DNA from: Peribacillus simplex
Lineage (GTDB): Bacteria > Bacillota > Bacilli > Bacillales > DSM-1321
Length of the DNA stretch: 64,000 nt
NCBI RefSeq assembly: GCF_001578185.1
Contig: NZ_CP011008.1
Location: 2,756,001 to 2,820,000 of the forward strand
Reading direction: 5' to 3'
In this document: positions 54,729-63,582 of the stretch, in pieces
How the letters are laid out: every line of letters begins with the position of its first letter
How positions within the stretch are numbered: the stretch's first letter is position 1
The notes under the pieces: model-generated
Databases searched by the model: none
What the model was told of the DNA's origin: nothing
Seen by the model: only the letters and a program-made list of their open reading frames with translations
Position numbers and translations under genes: made by a program

Positions 54729-55355
54729 TTAGAATTTTGCTGCAGTTTCAGCAACCTTTGCCAATCCTTCTGCAACGATATCCTGTGTACGGTCTGGATA
54801 TTGATTATGTCCCTCGATAACAACTGTTTCCGGGTTCGTTATGCCCCATAATTTTAAATTCATCGTTACGTATTTCACTGCCATTTCAGCAGCTTCCATT
54901 CCAGGTAAAGCATAATCCGATCCGCGAGCATTAAGTACAGCCACTTTTTTCTCAGGAATAAGACCAACTGGGCCTTCAGCAGTGTATTTAAAAGTTGTAC
55001 CCGCTTGGGCAAGATAAGAAATATATGTTACGAGTGGAGCTGGTACAGTTGCGTTCCATAGTGGGAAGGCAAATACCACTTTGTCGGCAGCAAGGAATTG
55101 ATTCAAGTATTGTTGCACGATATCAGCAATCTCCACTTCTTCCTCAGTCAATTCCATACCTTGGCTGCGTTTATAAAGGGCAGTAATCGCTGTATTCCCA
55201 TAGTATGGTAAGTTCAGTTTAAATAAGTCCAATTCAGTTACTTCATCGTTACTATTCGCTTCCTTGTATGTGTTCAAAAAAGCTTCATACATTTTCACGC
55301 TAATGGCTTGATCCGCTGGACGGTCATTTGATTTAACAAATAATACTTTAGACAT
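54729..55355 (-). CDS. azoR: FMN-dependent NADH-azoreductase
   Basis: ATG at 55355 (GGGGAACTG upstream); the longer frame adds five codons. The 208-residue flavodoxin-like protein has KVLFVKSNDRPADQAISVKM at the start, FAFPLWNATVPAPLVTYISY near 95-114, VLNARGSDYALPG and GITNPETVVIEGHNQYPDRT. These are AzoR family blocks binding FMN; members reduce quinones and azo dyes. The Bacillus paralogue (AzoR1 or AzoR2) cannot be decided. Monocistronic. Confidence 0.9.
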   Translation of the reverse strand: MSKVLFVKSNDRPADQAISVKMYEAFLNTYKEANSNDEVTELDLFKLNLPYYGNTAITALYKRSQGMELTEEEVEIADIVQQYLNQFLAADKVVFAFPLWNATVPAPLVTYISYLAQAGTTFKYTAEGPVGLIPEKKVAVLNARGSDYALPGMEAAEMAVKYVTMNLKLWGITNPETVVIEGHNQYPDRTQDIVAEGLAKVAETAAKF

Positions 55356-55569
55356 TGTCAGTTCCCCCAATAGTTAATTTTTATATATTTGCCATGAAAA
55401 AATAGTACAGTTTCAAAATAAATATTCAATCCATATATCTCGAATTAACTGCAATTACTACATTCACATTATAAGACTGATAATCCAAGAAGGCAAGAAA
55501 TATGTTTTTTATATTAAAATGGGCATTTCAGAAATTTTCTCTTGGTTTTTTTACAACCCTAAAGTCATA

Positions 55570-55599
55570 ATAAACCGAGAGCAATTTGCCCTCGGTTAA
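55570..55599 (-). terminator. Intrinsic terminator after the YqcI/YcgG gene
   Basis: On the minus strand AACCGAGGGC-AAATT-GCTCTCGGTTT is followed by ATTATG. The stem overlaps the stop of the upstream gene. Confidence 0.7.
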
Positions 55600-56333
55600 G
55601 TTAACTCTTTATGATGGAAGGGACATTTCCCTTTTATCGGCTCTATATCATCCCCGATGAAAAATTGTTTCCATTCATTATGATCTACATCACCAAAATG
55701 ACTGATATCAGGATGTTTAGGCAGGTTATCCCATTCCTCTACTCGTTCACGAACTTTTTCACGTGACATAATCCCGCCTTTTTCCGTTCCTTCTAATCCT
55801 TCAAAAATCATCCGGGGTTGAAATCCAAGAACAAGGCTATTTCCTAAATCACGGGTTTTTCGTTGTTTATAAGCAGGTGCATTGCCAAAGACGAAGATTG
55901 GTTCACCTGCAAAATGATAGTCCCATAAATAATGCTCGGGATCTTTCGGCTTTTTAATTGGCCAAGGTTTTTTATCCTCTTTATGTAGGTATTGCAGGAT
56001 ATCCCAAAACTTTTTTCGGTACAGTCCTATATCTCCCTCTATTTGTTCAGGCTCCATAAAGACAAACAGGCCATGCCTGATATATGGTGGTTCTTGAAAT
56101 AAATCCAGAAAGCTTTCCACTGCTTTTGGAAGATTGGACCAATCTTCCTGTGTGATATAAGCATAACGAAGTTCCCCTTTATTTTCAGCTTTCATACCAA
56201 AATAACAAGGAAACGTTTTATCCGTCACTGTATTATGGAAAGTTTGATATTCTTTAATTAGCCATTGCGGCACTCGATCGGGATTTGTCATATCTTCTTT
56301 CGTTAACAAATTTGAATTAACAGTCAGCATCAT
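55596..56333 (-). CDS. YqcI/YcgG family protein
   Basis: The product has 245 residues. Family blocks: FPCYFGMKAENKGELRYAYI, LRYAYITQEDW, DLFQEPPYIRHGLFVFMEPE, YLWDYHFAGEPIFVFGNAPA, KTRDLGNSLVLGFQPRMIFE and GKCPFHHKEL at the end. Members occur in Bacillus and some have been linked to guanitoxin-type hydroxylases of the heme-oxygenase-like kind; the His and Glu residues in CPFHH and FDG-like positions could bind metal or heme (inference). Reaction unknown. An ATG one codon in is equally possible. Confidence 0.85.
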   Translation of the reverse strand: MMLTVNSNLLTKEDMTNPDRVPQWLIKEYQTFHNTVTDKTFPCYFGMKAENKGELRYAYITQEDWSNLPKAVESFLDLFQEPPYIRHGLFVFMEPEQIEGDIGLYRKKFWDILQYLHKEDKKPWPIKKPKDPEHYLWDYHFAGEPIFVFGNAPAYKQRKTRDLGNSLVLGFQPRMIFEGLEGTEKGGIMSREKVRERVEEWDNLPKHPDISHFGDVDHNEWKQFFIGDDIEPIKGKCPFHHKELT

Positions 56334-56595
56334 TGTTCTCCTTAAATCGTTTTACTAAATGATACCCGCTATAAATAAACTAAAACATCTCTCGAACTGC
56401 CAATCACCACAATCAGGTACACCTCATGTAAATTCTTCTTTATTTAAGATTTGATAAGTGCCTCCCCGTTCCATTGTGATTCCAATTCCCACTCAAGAAA
56501 TGTAATACCGGTTCAGCAAAAAAACAATTGACTCCGCATGATAATCATTTTCTTTCCTTTAGGTTAACCTAACAAAAAACAAGGAGTGATGTTTG

Positions 56596-56850
56596 ATGGC
56601 AAGGAGAAAAAAAATTCTGGTAGCTGAAGCGCGAAAAGGACTCGATGATTTAAAAGCCAAAGTTGCTGGTACAAAGAATCCTGAAGAGGCCAAGTTTGAA
56701 GTAGCAAAAGATATTGGCGTACCGCTGAAAAAAGACTATAACGGTGAGCTGACATCCAAGCAGAATGGAAAAATAGGCGGAAAGTTAGGAGGCGGCATGG
56801 TCAAGGAACTTATAAAGATGGCACAGGAAAACTTAGGAAAAAAACATTAA
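56596..56850 (+). CDS. Alpha/beta-type small acid-soluble spore protein
   Basis: The ATG at 56596 follows AAGGAG by nine bases. The 84-residue protein has a basic start (MARRKKILVAEARKGLDDLK), then KFEVAKDIGVPLKKDYNGEL, where the protease GPR of germination usually cuts (EVA), and LTSKQNGKIGGKLGGGMVKE, the DNA-binding block of alpha/beta SASPs. It should saturate spore DNA and protect it. It is a divergent member with a longer N-terminus. A clear sporulation promoter was not located. It proves a spore-forming host together with the coat-like genes. Confidence 0.85.
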   Translation: MARRKKILVAEARKGLDDLKAKVAGTKNPEEAKFEVAKDIGVPLKKDYNGELTSKQNGKIGGKLGGGMVKELIKMAQENLGKKH

Positions 56851-56955
56851 CCTTTCAATCCAAAATGTTACGCTCGCATCAGTAGACATATCATCGAAAA
56901 CTGACAAAACGAATATTTTGGGACTTATCATGATGGAGGGCAGTTATTGCACTCG

Positions 56956-56990
56956 CAAAAAAGCTACCCTTCTTGGGCGGCTTTTTTTAA
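56956..56990 (+). terminator. Intrinsic terminator after the SASP gene
   Basis: AAAAAAGC-TA-CCC-TTCTT-GGG-CG-GCTTTTTTT: a hairpin with an internal bulge and a long T run, about 105 bases after the stop. Confidence 0.75.
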
Positions 56991-57019
56991 AAATTAATGA
57001 TGGTCACGGGTAAAACTCT

Positions 57020-58140
57020 TGAAATTTCTGAGCTTATTAATTCCGACGACTTCGGATAGTTAGTGACAGCTGTATCCCTCAATATTACAGTCAGCATTCT
57101 CTCCATATGTGTCTGGCTAATTCCATATCACTGAAGTCAGAGGATGCCCAAGATCAAATAGGGAACCCGGAGCTTTTCTACCACTTTCGCTAAGATCCCT
57201 TTTGAATCTTCATCATGTATTTTCACTTTAAAGGCTTTGGCTCTCAATTCGTCTATGGCAGGTATTACTTAGGGAATTTACTCCATGACAACCGGTTATA
57301 ACACCGCATTGGCCAAACCATTCGGAATACGTCATACCGCTCCATATGCCTTTATGAACCGGAATCGCATTTAGCGGACTTCAAAATGCAGTGATTCCCA
57401 TCATGCTTCCACTTATCATTTCCATTCTTGCCTTAATCTTTTTCCATCCTTCACCGCTATCAGTAATTTTTTCCAATAACCCAAATCGCCTGAAATGCAT
57501 GAGCAACAGTTATTGATGTCTTTGTAGGTGGAACGATCGCTTCAATTGCACTTGACGATGCATCTGTACCAGTAAACGCCGTAATATCAGGCGGAAGGCC
57601 GACTGTTAACTCGGGATTTAGAATGGCCACATCCGAACTTACGAAAACATTGCATTTATTCATTTAACTTTTTTTATGCTCATTATATATGACTGTTATT
57701 AGGGATACTTCCGAACCGGTGCCTGCTGTTGTGGCCATGGGGTGCCCATATGTGGGGCTTTTGGAAAACCCTCATACAGATAACCTCCTGATATCGCATC
57801 ATTTATATCCGTAATCCCTTTAAATAATCCCAATTTCAATGCGGTATCAATGACACTCCGCCAATAGCATGTATGGCATTGGCATTCACTTCGTGTGCAT
57901 ATTTCACGCATTCACTTGCTGCATCTTGTGTAACATCGAGAAACTGCCCAACTATTTCAGCTTTGGTGCCTAAAGACTGCTCAAAAATTTCGGAACTTTT
58001 TAACGACACCTGCATTATCCAAACCCACATCACTCACGAGAATAATCCTATGGGCCCCATGACCATTGACTAGGTCCGGAATGATTGAACGAGTATTGGG
58101 ACCACTGTAAATCTAAGGCATTAACCAGAAACTAGGATTT
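57020..58140 (-). pseudogene. Iron-containing alcohol dehydrogenase remnant
   Basis: The minus strand holds ordered pieces of a 1,3-propanediol-dehydrogenase-type iron ADH in changing frames: YSGPNTRSIIPDLVNGHGAH, then RIILVSDVGLDNAGVV (58060 downward), FEQSLGTKAEIVGQFLDVTQ with DAASECVKYAHEVNANAI, TALKLGLFKGITDINDAISG, NVFVSSDVAILNPELTVGLP with FTGTDASSSAIEAIV, and scraps near 57400-57100 of the GITAFQNAL and HGLANAV regions. At least eight frameshifts or stops. The iron-binding histidine region is lost. It lies just downstream of an R2lox-type gene and may once have been its partner. Confidence 0.88.
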
Positions 58141-58276
58141 CCATTCACCATAGATAAATTTGTCTTTATTTACGATTAAGATTTTTCAATTCAAGCTTCC
58201 AGGTTCCTGGTATTCATTGTGGAATCCTTCTTTAGCATCCAAAATCAGAAATGCAGCATAGTAACCTGTATCTGCT

Positions 58277-59164
58277 TCACAAAACCCCATATTCCTTTAC
58301 GTTACTTTGATAGATTTCTTCAATGCCCTTTCCTTTTGCCCTTGCCAAGATCTCCATCCGTACTGATAATTGTTTCATGGTAAAATCGAAAACAGCTTGT
58401 TTGTCATTACCAAATGGATTGCCTAACCGATCATATCCCTCTGTATTTAACGCGATTGCCAATGGTGAAAGTTCCTCCATCCTCTTTTCAACTTGTTTAA
58501 AGATATGTGGATGTTCACTGATGATTCTCTGTAGCAGGAAAGTCCCATAAGCAATATGGCGTGATTCATCTTTTTTCAAAAGACCCACACCCTTTAATAA
58601 ACCAGGCATCATTTTATTAGCTTCGAGAGTCTGATAGAACCCGAAATATCCAGTTTCTGCAAGAACGCCCTCTGTAAACATATTATAAACAGTGGCCGCT
58701 TCTGCCAATGCTTCAGGGGATTGGTCTGATAAAAGTTTCCCCATCGCTTCCGGCAATATTTCATAAAAAATGGATTTATAAATGTCTGAGTGATAAACCG
58801 ACAAATCACCCTTTTCACCAACTTGATCTAATGCATGTCGAAAGAACTCCATATGCTTCGCTTCCTCGAATAAAAATGTCGTTAAATACATTTCTTCCTC
58901 GATTCTACCTTCTTTGGCTATCGTCATAATGAGGGGGAGCAAATCCAAAGTCACGGCTTCTTCTCCGCCCTGAAAAAGGGAGATGATCCGTAATAATACT
59001 TCCCTTTCATTATCAGTAAATGACTTCCAATCTTCTTTATCTTGGCTGAAATCAATGTCACGGGGATTCCATATACCGAATTTCTTTGCCTTTTGATAAA
59101 GTTTAAATGGTAGGGTATCTTCTCTAAAACTCCGGCTGGTGGTCGTTAAATTCTTTCTTTTCAT
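58277..59164 (-). CDS. R2-like ligand-binding oxidase (R2lox type)
   Basis: The product has 295 residues. It is a ferritin-like carboxylate protein: Glu68 in QGGEEAVTLDLLP, Glu101 and His104 in FEEAKHMEF, Glu165 in FTEGVLAE, Glu200 and His203 in KKDESRHIAYG are the six metal ligands expected for ribonucleotide reductase R2-like proteins. Val71 and Tyr160 (ATVYNM) match, with small offsets, the pair that forms an ether crosslink in the Geobacillus Mn/Fe R2lox. No R1 or NrdI gene is near, so this is not a true reductase subunit. A LuxR-type gene is divergent. The reaction of this group is unknown. Confidence 0.85.
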   Translation of the reverse strand: MKRKNLTTTSRSFREDTLPFKLYQKAKKFGIWNPRDIDFSQDKEDWKSFTDNEREVLLRIISLFQGGEEAVTLDLLPLIMTIAKEGRIEEEMYLTTFLFEEAKHMEFFRHALDQVGEKGDLSVYHSDIYKSIFYEILPEAMGKLLSDQSPEALAEAATVYNMFTEGVLAETGYFGFYQTLEANKMMPGLLKGVGLLKKDESRHIAYGTFLLQRIISEHPHIFKQVEKRMEELSPLAIALNTEGYDRLGNPFGNDKQAVFDFTMKQLSVRMEILARAKGKGIEEIYQSNVKEYGVL

Positions 59165-59302
59165 GTAAATGCCTCCTTGAAATATGATCTGAAAACTTCT
59201 GAATCCATAAGGAATTATTTAATTTGTAAGAGTTTTCATTATATTGTAAGATATTACTAGCATTTAGCCTAGCACTGAAAATGTAGGGAGGAATAAAGTC
59301 GA

Positions 59303-59989
59303 ATGCTTGAGGAAACCCTGATGAATCATGTAAAAAAGATTTCCCAACAAAAGGATATGGCAAATAAATCACAAATGATTGTAAAGGGCTGTGTGAATTT
59401 TTTTTCTTTTCAACGTGCATCTTTATTCAGTTACTCATGTTTAACAGGAGTGGGTGAAGGAATATGCGCATGTACTGGTGAAGATACTTTTTCATTACAT
59501 AATATTAAAGAAAACATTCATGATATATACCCTATCCACCAAGCTGTCATCCATAACAAACCCATATACTTAACCATTCAACATGCGCAATCCTCCATTC
59601 CTGCAAAATACGTTAAAAAATTTTCCATCTCATCATTGGCAATCATACCGATAATTGTAAATGACATGGTCATCGGTTTTGTTTTGGTTGACCCCATTCA
59701 GGCAAACGAGCCAGTTACCAAGAATGATTTAATGAAGCTGTCCCATTATTTGAAACTGGCTGTCAGTTCAACATTGGATTCGGCTCCTCCCACTTACCTT
59801 CTAAGTAAACGTGAAACGGAGGTCCTTCAATATTTAGCCAATGGTTTAGGATTAAAGCAAATGGCATCAAAAATGAGCGTTAGTGAATTTACTGTCAGAG
59901 ATCATATTTCTTCTGCAATCAGGAAATTAGGAGTGAATCACCGGACTGAGGCCGTGGCTGTTGCAATAAGGCACAAAATGATTATGTGA
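59303..59989 (+). CDS. LuxR-family regulator with GAF-like sensor
   Basis: The product has 228 residues. AGGGAGGAA stands before the ATG. Residues about 15-155 form a GAF-like domain (CVNFFSFQRASLFSYSCLTG, YVKKFSISSLAIIPIIVND, MVIGFVLVDPIQANEP). The C-terminal HTH is LSKRETEVLQYLANGLGLKQ, then MASKMSVSEFTVRDHISSAI and RKLGVNHRTEAVAVAIRH. Divergent to the R2lox-type gene with 138 bases between, so it probably controls it. The ligand is unknown. Its terminator was split by an IS1182-family insertion. Confidence 0.88.
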   Translation: MLEETLMNHVKKISQQKDMANKSQMIVKGCVNFFSFQRASLFSYSCLTGVGEGICACTGEDTFSLHNIKENIHDIYPIHQAVIHNKPIYLTIQHAQSSIPAKYVKKFSISSLAIIPIIVNDMVIGFVLVDPIQANEPVTKNDLMKLSHYLKLAVSSTLDSAPPTYLLSKRETEVLQYLANGLGLKQMASKMSVSEFTVRDHISSAIRKLGVNHRTEAVAVAIRHKMIM

Positions 59990-59997
59990 AAACAAAA

Positions 59998-60016
59998 AAA
60001 CCTTCAAAGAAGGTTT
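59998..60016. repeat. Direct repeat flanking the IS1182 element, left copy
   Basis: AAACCTTCAAAGAAGGTTT, identical to 61769-61787 in the same orientation. The word is itself a hairpin (AAACCTTC and GAAGGTTT), i.e. the terminator stem of the LuxR gene. Interpreted as a 19-bp target duplication. Confidence 0.8.
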
Positions 60017-60029
60017 CAGTTTGTCGACA

Positions 60030-60067
60030 AAAGGGGTTCGGAATGTATTAATTCCGAACCCCTTTTG
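60030..60067 (-). terminator. Hairpin at the left end of the IS
   Basis: AAAAGGGGTTCGGAAT and ATTCCGAACCCCTTTT are perfect 16-bp arms around GTATTA. It should stop transcription into or out of the element. Confidence 0.8.
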
Positions 60068-60125
60068 ATATTTTCTTGGAATTTTGCTCAAGATTAAGAG
60101 CTTGGGTCTCTACGAGCCCACTATG

Positions 60126-61484
60126 TTAGGCCATTTTTGGACCTTGCCATGTCCAATTGGCCATCTTCTTTACATTCATGGCAGCGAAAGTAAGCATCGC
60201 CTGCATCTACAATTTTTTAAGTCCCCTTAAAGTAGTCCAACGCATACCATGCTTTTCTTTTGCATCTGCGAATACACGCTCAATCGTTTCCTTGCGTTTC
60301 GCATAGATAGGTTTTACATCTTGATGATGACGCAGGTGATCTGCTTCTTCCATATTTTCTTGCCAGATATGGCGCGTCACCATTTTTTGATGGTCTTTGC
60401 TTTCTGTACACTGTGATAAAAATGAACATGTCTTACAAATGTGTTTGGGAGATTTGTACTCACGATATCCCTCTTTATTTGTTGTTGAGTACTTTAAAAT
60501 CTCGCCCGATGGGCAAAGGTAACAGTCAAAATGTTCATCGTAAACATACTCATGTTTGCGGAAGAATCCTTCTTTTGTTCGAGGCCGTGTATAGGGTAAA
60601 GCCGGTGTGATTTCTTTGTCAAAGAGGTAGCTTGTAATGGCTGGTGTTTTATAAGCTGCATCTGCGGCAACAGCTTCAGGCTTTCCAACTTTCTCAATCA
60701 CTTGTTCAACCAGTGGCTCTAACATATGGCTATCATGCGTATTTCCAGGTGTTACAATCGACCCTAGCACAAAACCATTGCGGTCTGCAGCCGTGTGAAA
60801 TGAATAGGCAAACTGTTTTGTCCGTTCATCTTTCACATAGTAACCACTCTCAGGATCTGTTGTACTTTCTTTAATCTCTTTGGTTTCTTCCTTATAAAAT
60901 TTATCTGGTGGAAAAGGTTTCTTTCTATGGTTTTCACGATCTTGATTTATTTCTTCTTGAAGGCGTTCTTGATACGCTCGTGTTTCCTTGCGAACGACTT
61001 TCTTTGCGAACTTTCGCTTATTTGCACTGGCTTTCACATGAGTGGAATCAACGAATACATGTTCAGCACTTATTAACTTTCTTTCGGAAGCTGTCATTAA
61101 GATGCGATAGAAAATCTGTTCAAACAGGTCAGTATCTTTAAATCGTCGCTCGTAATTTTTCCCGAACGTTGAGAAGTGAGGCACTTTATCATGGAAACCG
61201 TAACCTAAAAACCAACGGTAAGCCATATTCGTTTCAACTTCTTCAATTGTTTTACGCATCGAACGAATACCGAAGGTATATTGAATGAATGTCAATTTAA
61301 CTAAAATAACTGGATCAATACTTGGGCGCCCTATCTCTGAATACATATCTTTCACCAAGTCATAAATGAAAGTGAAGTCAATGGCCGCCTCAATTTTACG
61401 AACCAAATGGTTCGCTGGCACTAGTTGATCCAAAGTAATCATTTCAAGTTGATCTCGCTGAATAGAATTATGTTTCGAAAGCAT
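60126..61484 (-). pseudogene. IS1182-type DDE transposase with one internal stop
   Basis: The ATG at 61484 (GAGGTG upstream) opens MLSKHNSIQRDQLEMITLDQ. Blocks typical of IS1182: RPSIDPVILVKLTFIQYTFG, DKVPHFSTFGKNYERRF, ISAEHVFVDSTHVKASANKR (first Asp), AVAADAAYKTPAI (second Asp), ERVFADAKEKHGMRWTTLRG (Glu). At 60207-60209 a TAG stops the frame after GLKKL, but the same frame goes on with MQAMLTFAAMNVKKMANWTW and QGPKMA to a TAA at 60126-60128, the usual family end. The last 26 codons would be lost unless the stop is read through. Confidence 0.85.
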
Positions 61485-61569
61485 CGTCATCACCTCAAGT
61501 TTTAATACTCCTATTTTAAAACAAAAAAGACTGTAGCGAAAAGCGGTTATATCTAATTGTTAAAACAAA

Positions 61570-61698
61570 GTTGATTGGAACGGAAGGCGCGAGACTCCTG
61601 CGGGAAAAGCGCGTCCAAGGGAGACCCCACAGGCGCAAAGGCGCCGAGGAGGCTCCCGGACCGCCCGCGGAAAGCGAGTGCCTGGAGTGGAAATCAAC
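61570..61698 (+). repeat. Dispersed GC-rich repeat, copy 2, inside the IS
   Basis: Begins GTTGATTGGAACGGAAG and ends GGAAATCAAC; the centre (GCGAGACTCCTGCGGGAAAA, GACCCCACAGGCGC, GCCGAGGAGGCTCCCGG) is clearly homologous to 25465-25590. It lies between the transposase start and the right tip. Confidence 0.85.
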
Positions 61699-61768
61699 GT
61701 TCGAATTTTTAAAACCCTCAAAAAAACTGTAGACAAACTCGATTTTCATCGAGTTTGTCTACAGTCTG

Positions 61769-61787
61769 AAACCTTCAAAGAAGGTTT
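61769..61787. repeat. Direct repeat flanking the IS1182 element, right copy
   Basis: AAACCTTCAAAGAAGGTTT followed by TTTTG. This copy, with its T run, may still work as a terminator for ilvE on the minus strand or for the LuxR side. Confidence 0.75.
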
Positions 61788-61800
61788 TTTTGTTTAAGTA

Positions 61801-62889
61801 TCATTGAGTCACTTTTTCTTCAACTTTCGCAGTCCAATTTAACTCGTCTGAAATTTTACCTGTTTGGACACCTGTCAGTGTATCATAAAGCTTTTTAGAT
61901 AGTTCCCCAGTTTCCCCGCTTTGAACGATCATTTCTTCACCATTCCATAAAAATTCACCAATTGGCGATATAACCGCGGCTGTACCCGTTCCGAAGGCCT
62001 CTTCCAGATGACCTGATTTATATGCTTCTTTGACTTCCTCCATGGAAATACGTCTTTCCGTCACGGGAAGATTCCAATGTTTAAGCAATTCTATAATGGA
62101 ATCACGGGTAATACCCGGAAGGATACTTCCATTTAAAGCAGGAGTGATAATTTCACCATTAATTTTGAAGAAAACATTCATGCTTCCAACTTCTTCAATA
62201 TATTTTTTCTCTACCCCGTCTAACCAAAGAACTTGGGCATAACCCATCTTTTCGGATACTTCCTGGGCTTTAAGGCTCGATGCATAATTCCCGCCCGTTT
62301 TAGCTTCTCCTGTACCACCATTAACTGCACGTGTGAAAGCTGACTCCACGGCTATTTTAACTGGATGAATGCCTTCTTTATAATAAGAACCTACAGGTGA
62401 CATGATGATGATGAACTGATATTTTTCTGATGGAGAAACTCCAAGGTAAGGCTCAGTAGCTATTATGAATGGCCTGATATATAAGGATGTACCTTCTGCC
62501 TGAGGAACCCAATCCTTATCAACGCTAATTAAAGTTTTTAAGGCCTTCAATGCAAAATCAACGTCGATATCCGGTATGCACAATCGGCTATTTGAACTAT
62601 TTAAGCGTTGGAAATTCTTTTCCGGACGGAATAAGATTATTTCATCTTCTGGTGTTGCATATGCTTTTAATCCTTCAAAAACAGATTGACCATAGTGGAA
62701 AATCATAGCTGACGGCTCTAGTGCGAGCGGTTGATAAGGAACAATTCTTGGATCATGCCACCCTTGCCCTTGTGTGTAATCCATAATAAACATATGATCG
62801 GTAAACTGCTTACCGAACTCAAGCTGGTCCGCCTGTGGTTTTTCTTTCTTTGTTGTACTAAGCGTGATTTGCATGTCATGTTCCTTCAT
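61801..62889 (-). CDS. ilvE: Branched-chain amino acid aminotransferase
   Basis: The ATG at 62889 is chosen (AAGGGG eight bases before); a later ATG at 62874 with AAGGA is a good alternative. About 362 residues. FHYGQSVFEGLKAYAT (class IV aminotransferase), GTSLYIRPFIIATEPYLGV, RAVNGGTGEAKTGGNYASSL (PLP lysine in AKTGGNYA), WLDGVEKKYIEEVGSMNVFF and FGTGTAAVISPIGE are family signatures. It moves amino groups between glutamate and leucine, isoleucine or valine. A CodY-like site and an inverted repeat lie upstream. Confidence 0.92.
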   Translation of the reverse strand: MKEHDMQITLSTTKKEKPQADQLEFGKQFTDHMFIMDYTQGQGWHDPRIVPYQPLALEPSAMIFHYGQSVFEGLKAYATPEDEIILFRPEKNFQRLNSSNSRLCIPDIDVDFALKALKTLISVDKDWVPQAEGTSLYIRPFIIATEPYLGVSPSEKYQFIIIMSPVGSYYKEGIHPVKIAVESAFTRAVNGGTGEAKTGGNYASSLKAQEVSEKMGYAQVLWLDGVEKKYIEEVGSMNVFFKINGEIITPALNGSILPGITRDSIIELLKHWNLPVTERRISMEEVKEAYKSGHLEEAFGTGTAAVISPIGEFLWNGEEMIVQSGETGELSKKLYDTLTGVQTGKISDELNWTAKVEEKVTQ

Positions 62890-62961
62890 TACCAAAACCC
62901 CTTGTTGAATAAATTTACAAGATTTCACTTCCATAAAATCTATCTTTAATTAGTTTACTCC

Positions 62962-63045
62962 TATCAGGAATCATAGTTCAAGCCTTTTGACCAAATTTTC
63001 GGAATTTTTTAAAATAAACGAGTTAGACTTCCTACTATGATTCCT
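62962..63045. promoter_or_regulatory. Inverted repeat with CodY-like site upstream of ilvE
   Basis: TCAGGAATCATAGT (62962-62975) and ACTATGATTCCTGA (63032-63045) are perfect 14-bp inverted repeats. Between them, AATTTTCGGAATTTT (62992-63006) matches the CodY box at 12 of 15 positions. The T-box specifier sequence was not seen. CodY control of such genes is known in Bacillus; here it is inference. Confidence 0.45.
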
Positions 63046-63049
63046 GAAA

Positions 63050-63454
63050 AAAGAACCGGTTATTCCTAAAACTTCTCAATAAATATCAAAACCGGTTGTT
63101 CGTTCAGGTTTCTTGAATTCCTGAATATTAGGGTTAATTTTAACAAATTATCAACAATAATGCCAATGCGAATTTTGTATTTCTTTCAACATGGAACAGG
63201 CAGTAATCCGCTTGTCGTTTCCACTCCTTTAAAATGGAATGACTGAATAAAAAGATGTGTAGCGGATTCCTTATGAGCTACCGCATCCGAACCGATACTC
63301 AACTTAATACTTATATGTATATTAACAAGGAACATATAAGGAATGAAACACTTTCTATACCATTTCATAAAGTGGGATCATGAATGGTTTTTTAGATATA
63401 TTTCCAATTTCAATCCATTATGGTACATAGATACAAATTTGTCGTTAAATTCAA
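63050..63454. other. Gap with two AACCGGTT words
   Basis: AACCGGTT occurs at 63052-63059 and 63088-63095, in A-rich surroundings. No gene is supported; a 60-codon minus frame (63186-63368) has no ribosome binding site. Confidence 0.4.
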
Positions 63455-63474
63455 TTTAGTAGTTTACTACTAAA
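63455..63474. repeat. Palindrome upstream of the MFS gene
   Basis: TTTAGTAG-TTTA-CTACTAAA, 8-bp perfect arms. It looks like a regulator-binding site of TetR, GntR or MarR type. Confidence 0.5.
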
Positions 63475-63501
63475 AAATAATCTTATATACTTATCCCCAA
63501 G

Positions 63502-63547
63502 ATAGATAAAACGCATGCAAATCAAAATATTATAGATAAAACGCATG
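63502..63547 (+). promoter_or_regulatory. Direct repeat ATAGATAAAACGCATG with 30-bp spacing
   Basis: ATAGATAAAACGCATG occurs at 63502-63517 and again, identical, at 63532-63547. The step of 30 bp is close to three helical turns, as for a regulator binding on one DNA face. It ends 35 bases before the MFS start. Confidence 0.65.
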
Positions 63548-63582
63548 GTACTTTATTATTTTTGACGAAAAGGGGTAACAAC

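Larger units (their letters stand above)
60017..61768 (-). mobile_element. IS1182-family insertion sequence
   Basis: The 1752-bp unit is bounded by CAGTTTGTCGACAAA on the left and, on the opposite strand, CAGACTGTAGACAAA on the right (12 of 15 positions alike), and by 19-bp direct repeats of a terminator hairpin. It carries one transposase gene. Its right arm contains a second copy of the 126-bp repeat (61570-61698) and a 16-bp hairpin CTGTAGACAAACTCGA with its inverse (61730-61765). Left of the gene is a palindromic terminator. Confidence 0.85.

Noticed and set aside
60017..61787. Composite transposon
   Set aside because: Only one transposase and one pair of tips; no cargo gene between two IS copies.
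62890..63180. T-box leader for ilvE
   Set aside because: The conserved T-box sequence (AGGGTGGNACCGCG) is absent on the minus strand; only an inverted repeat and a CodY-like site remain.
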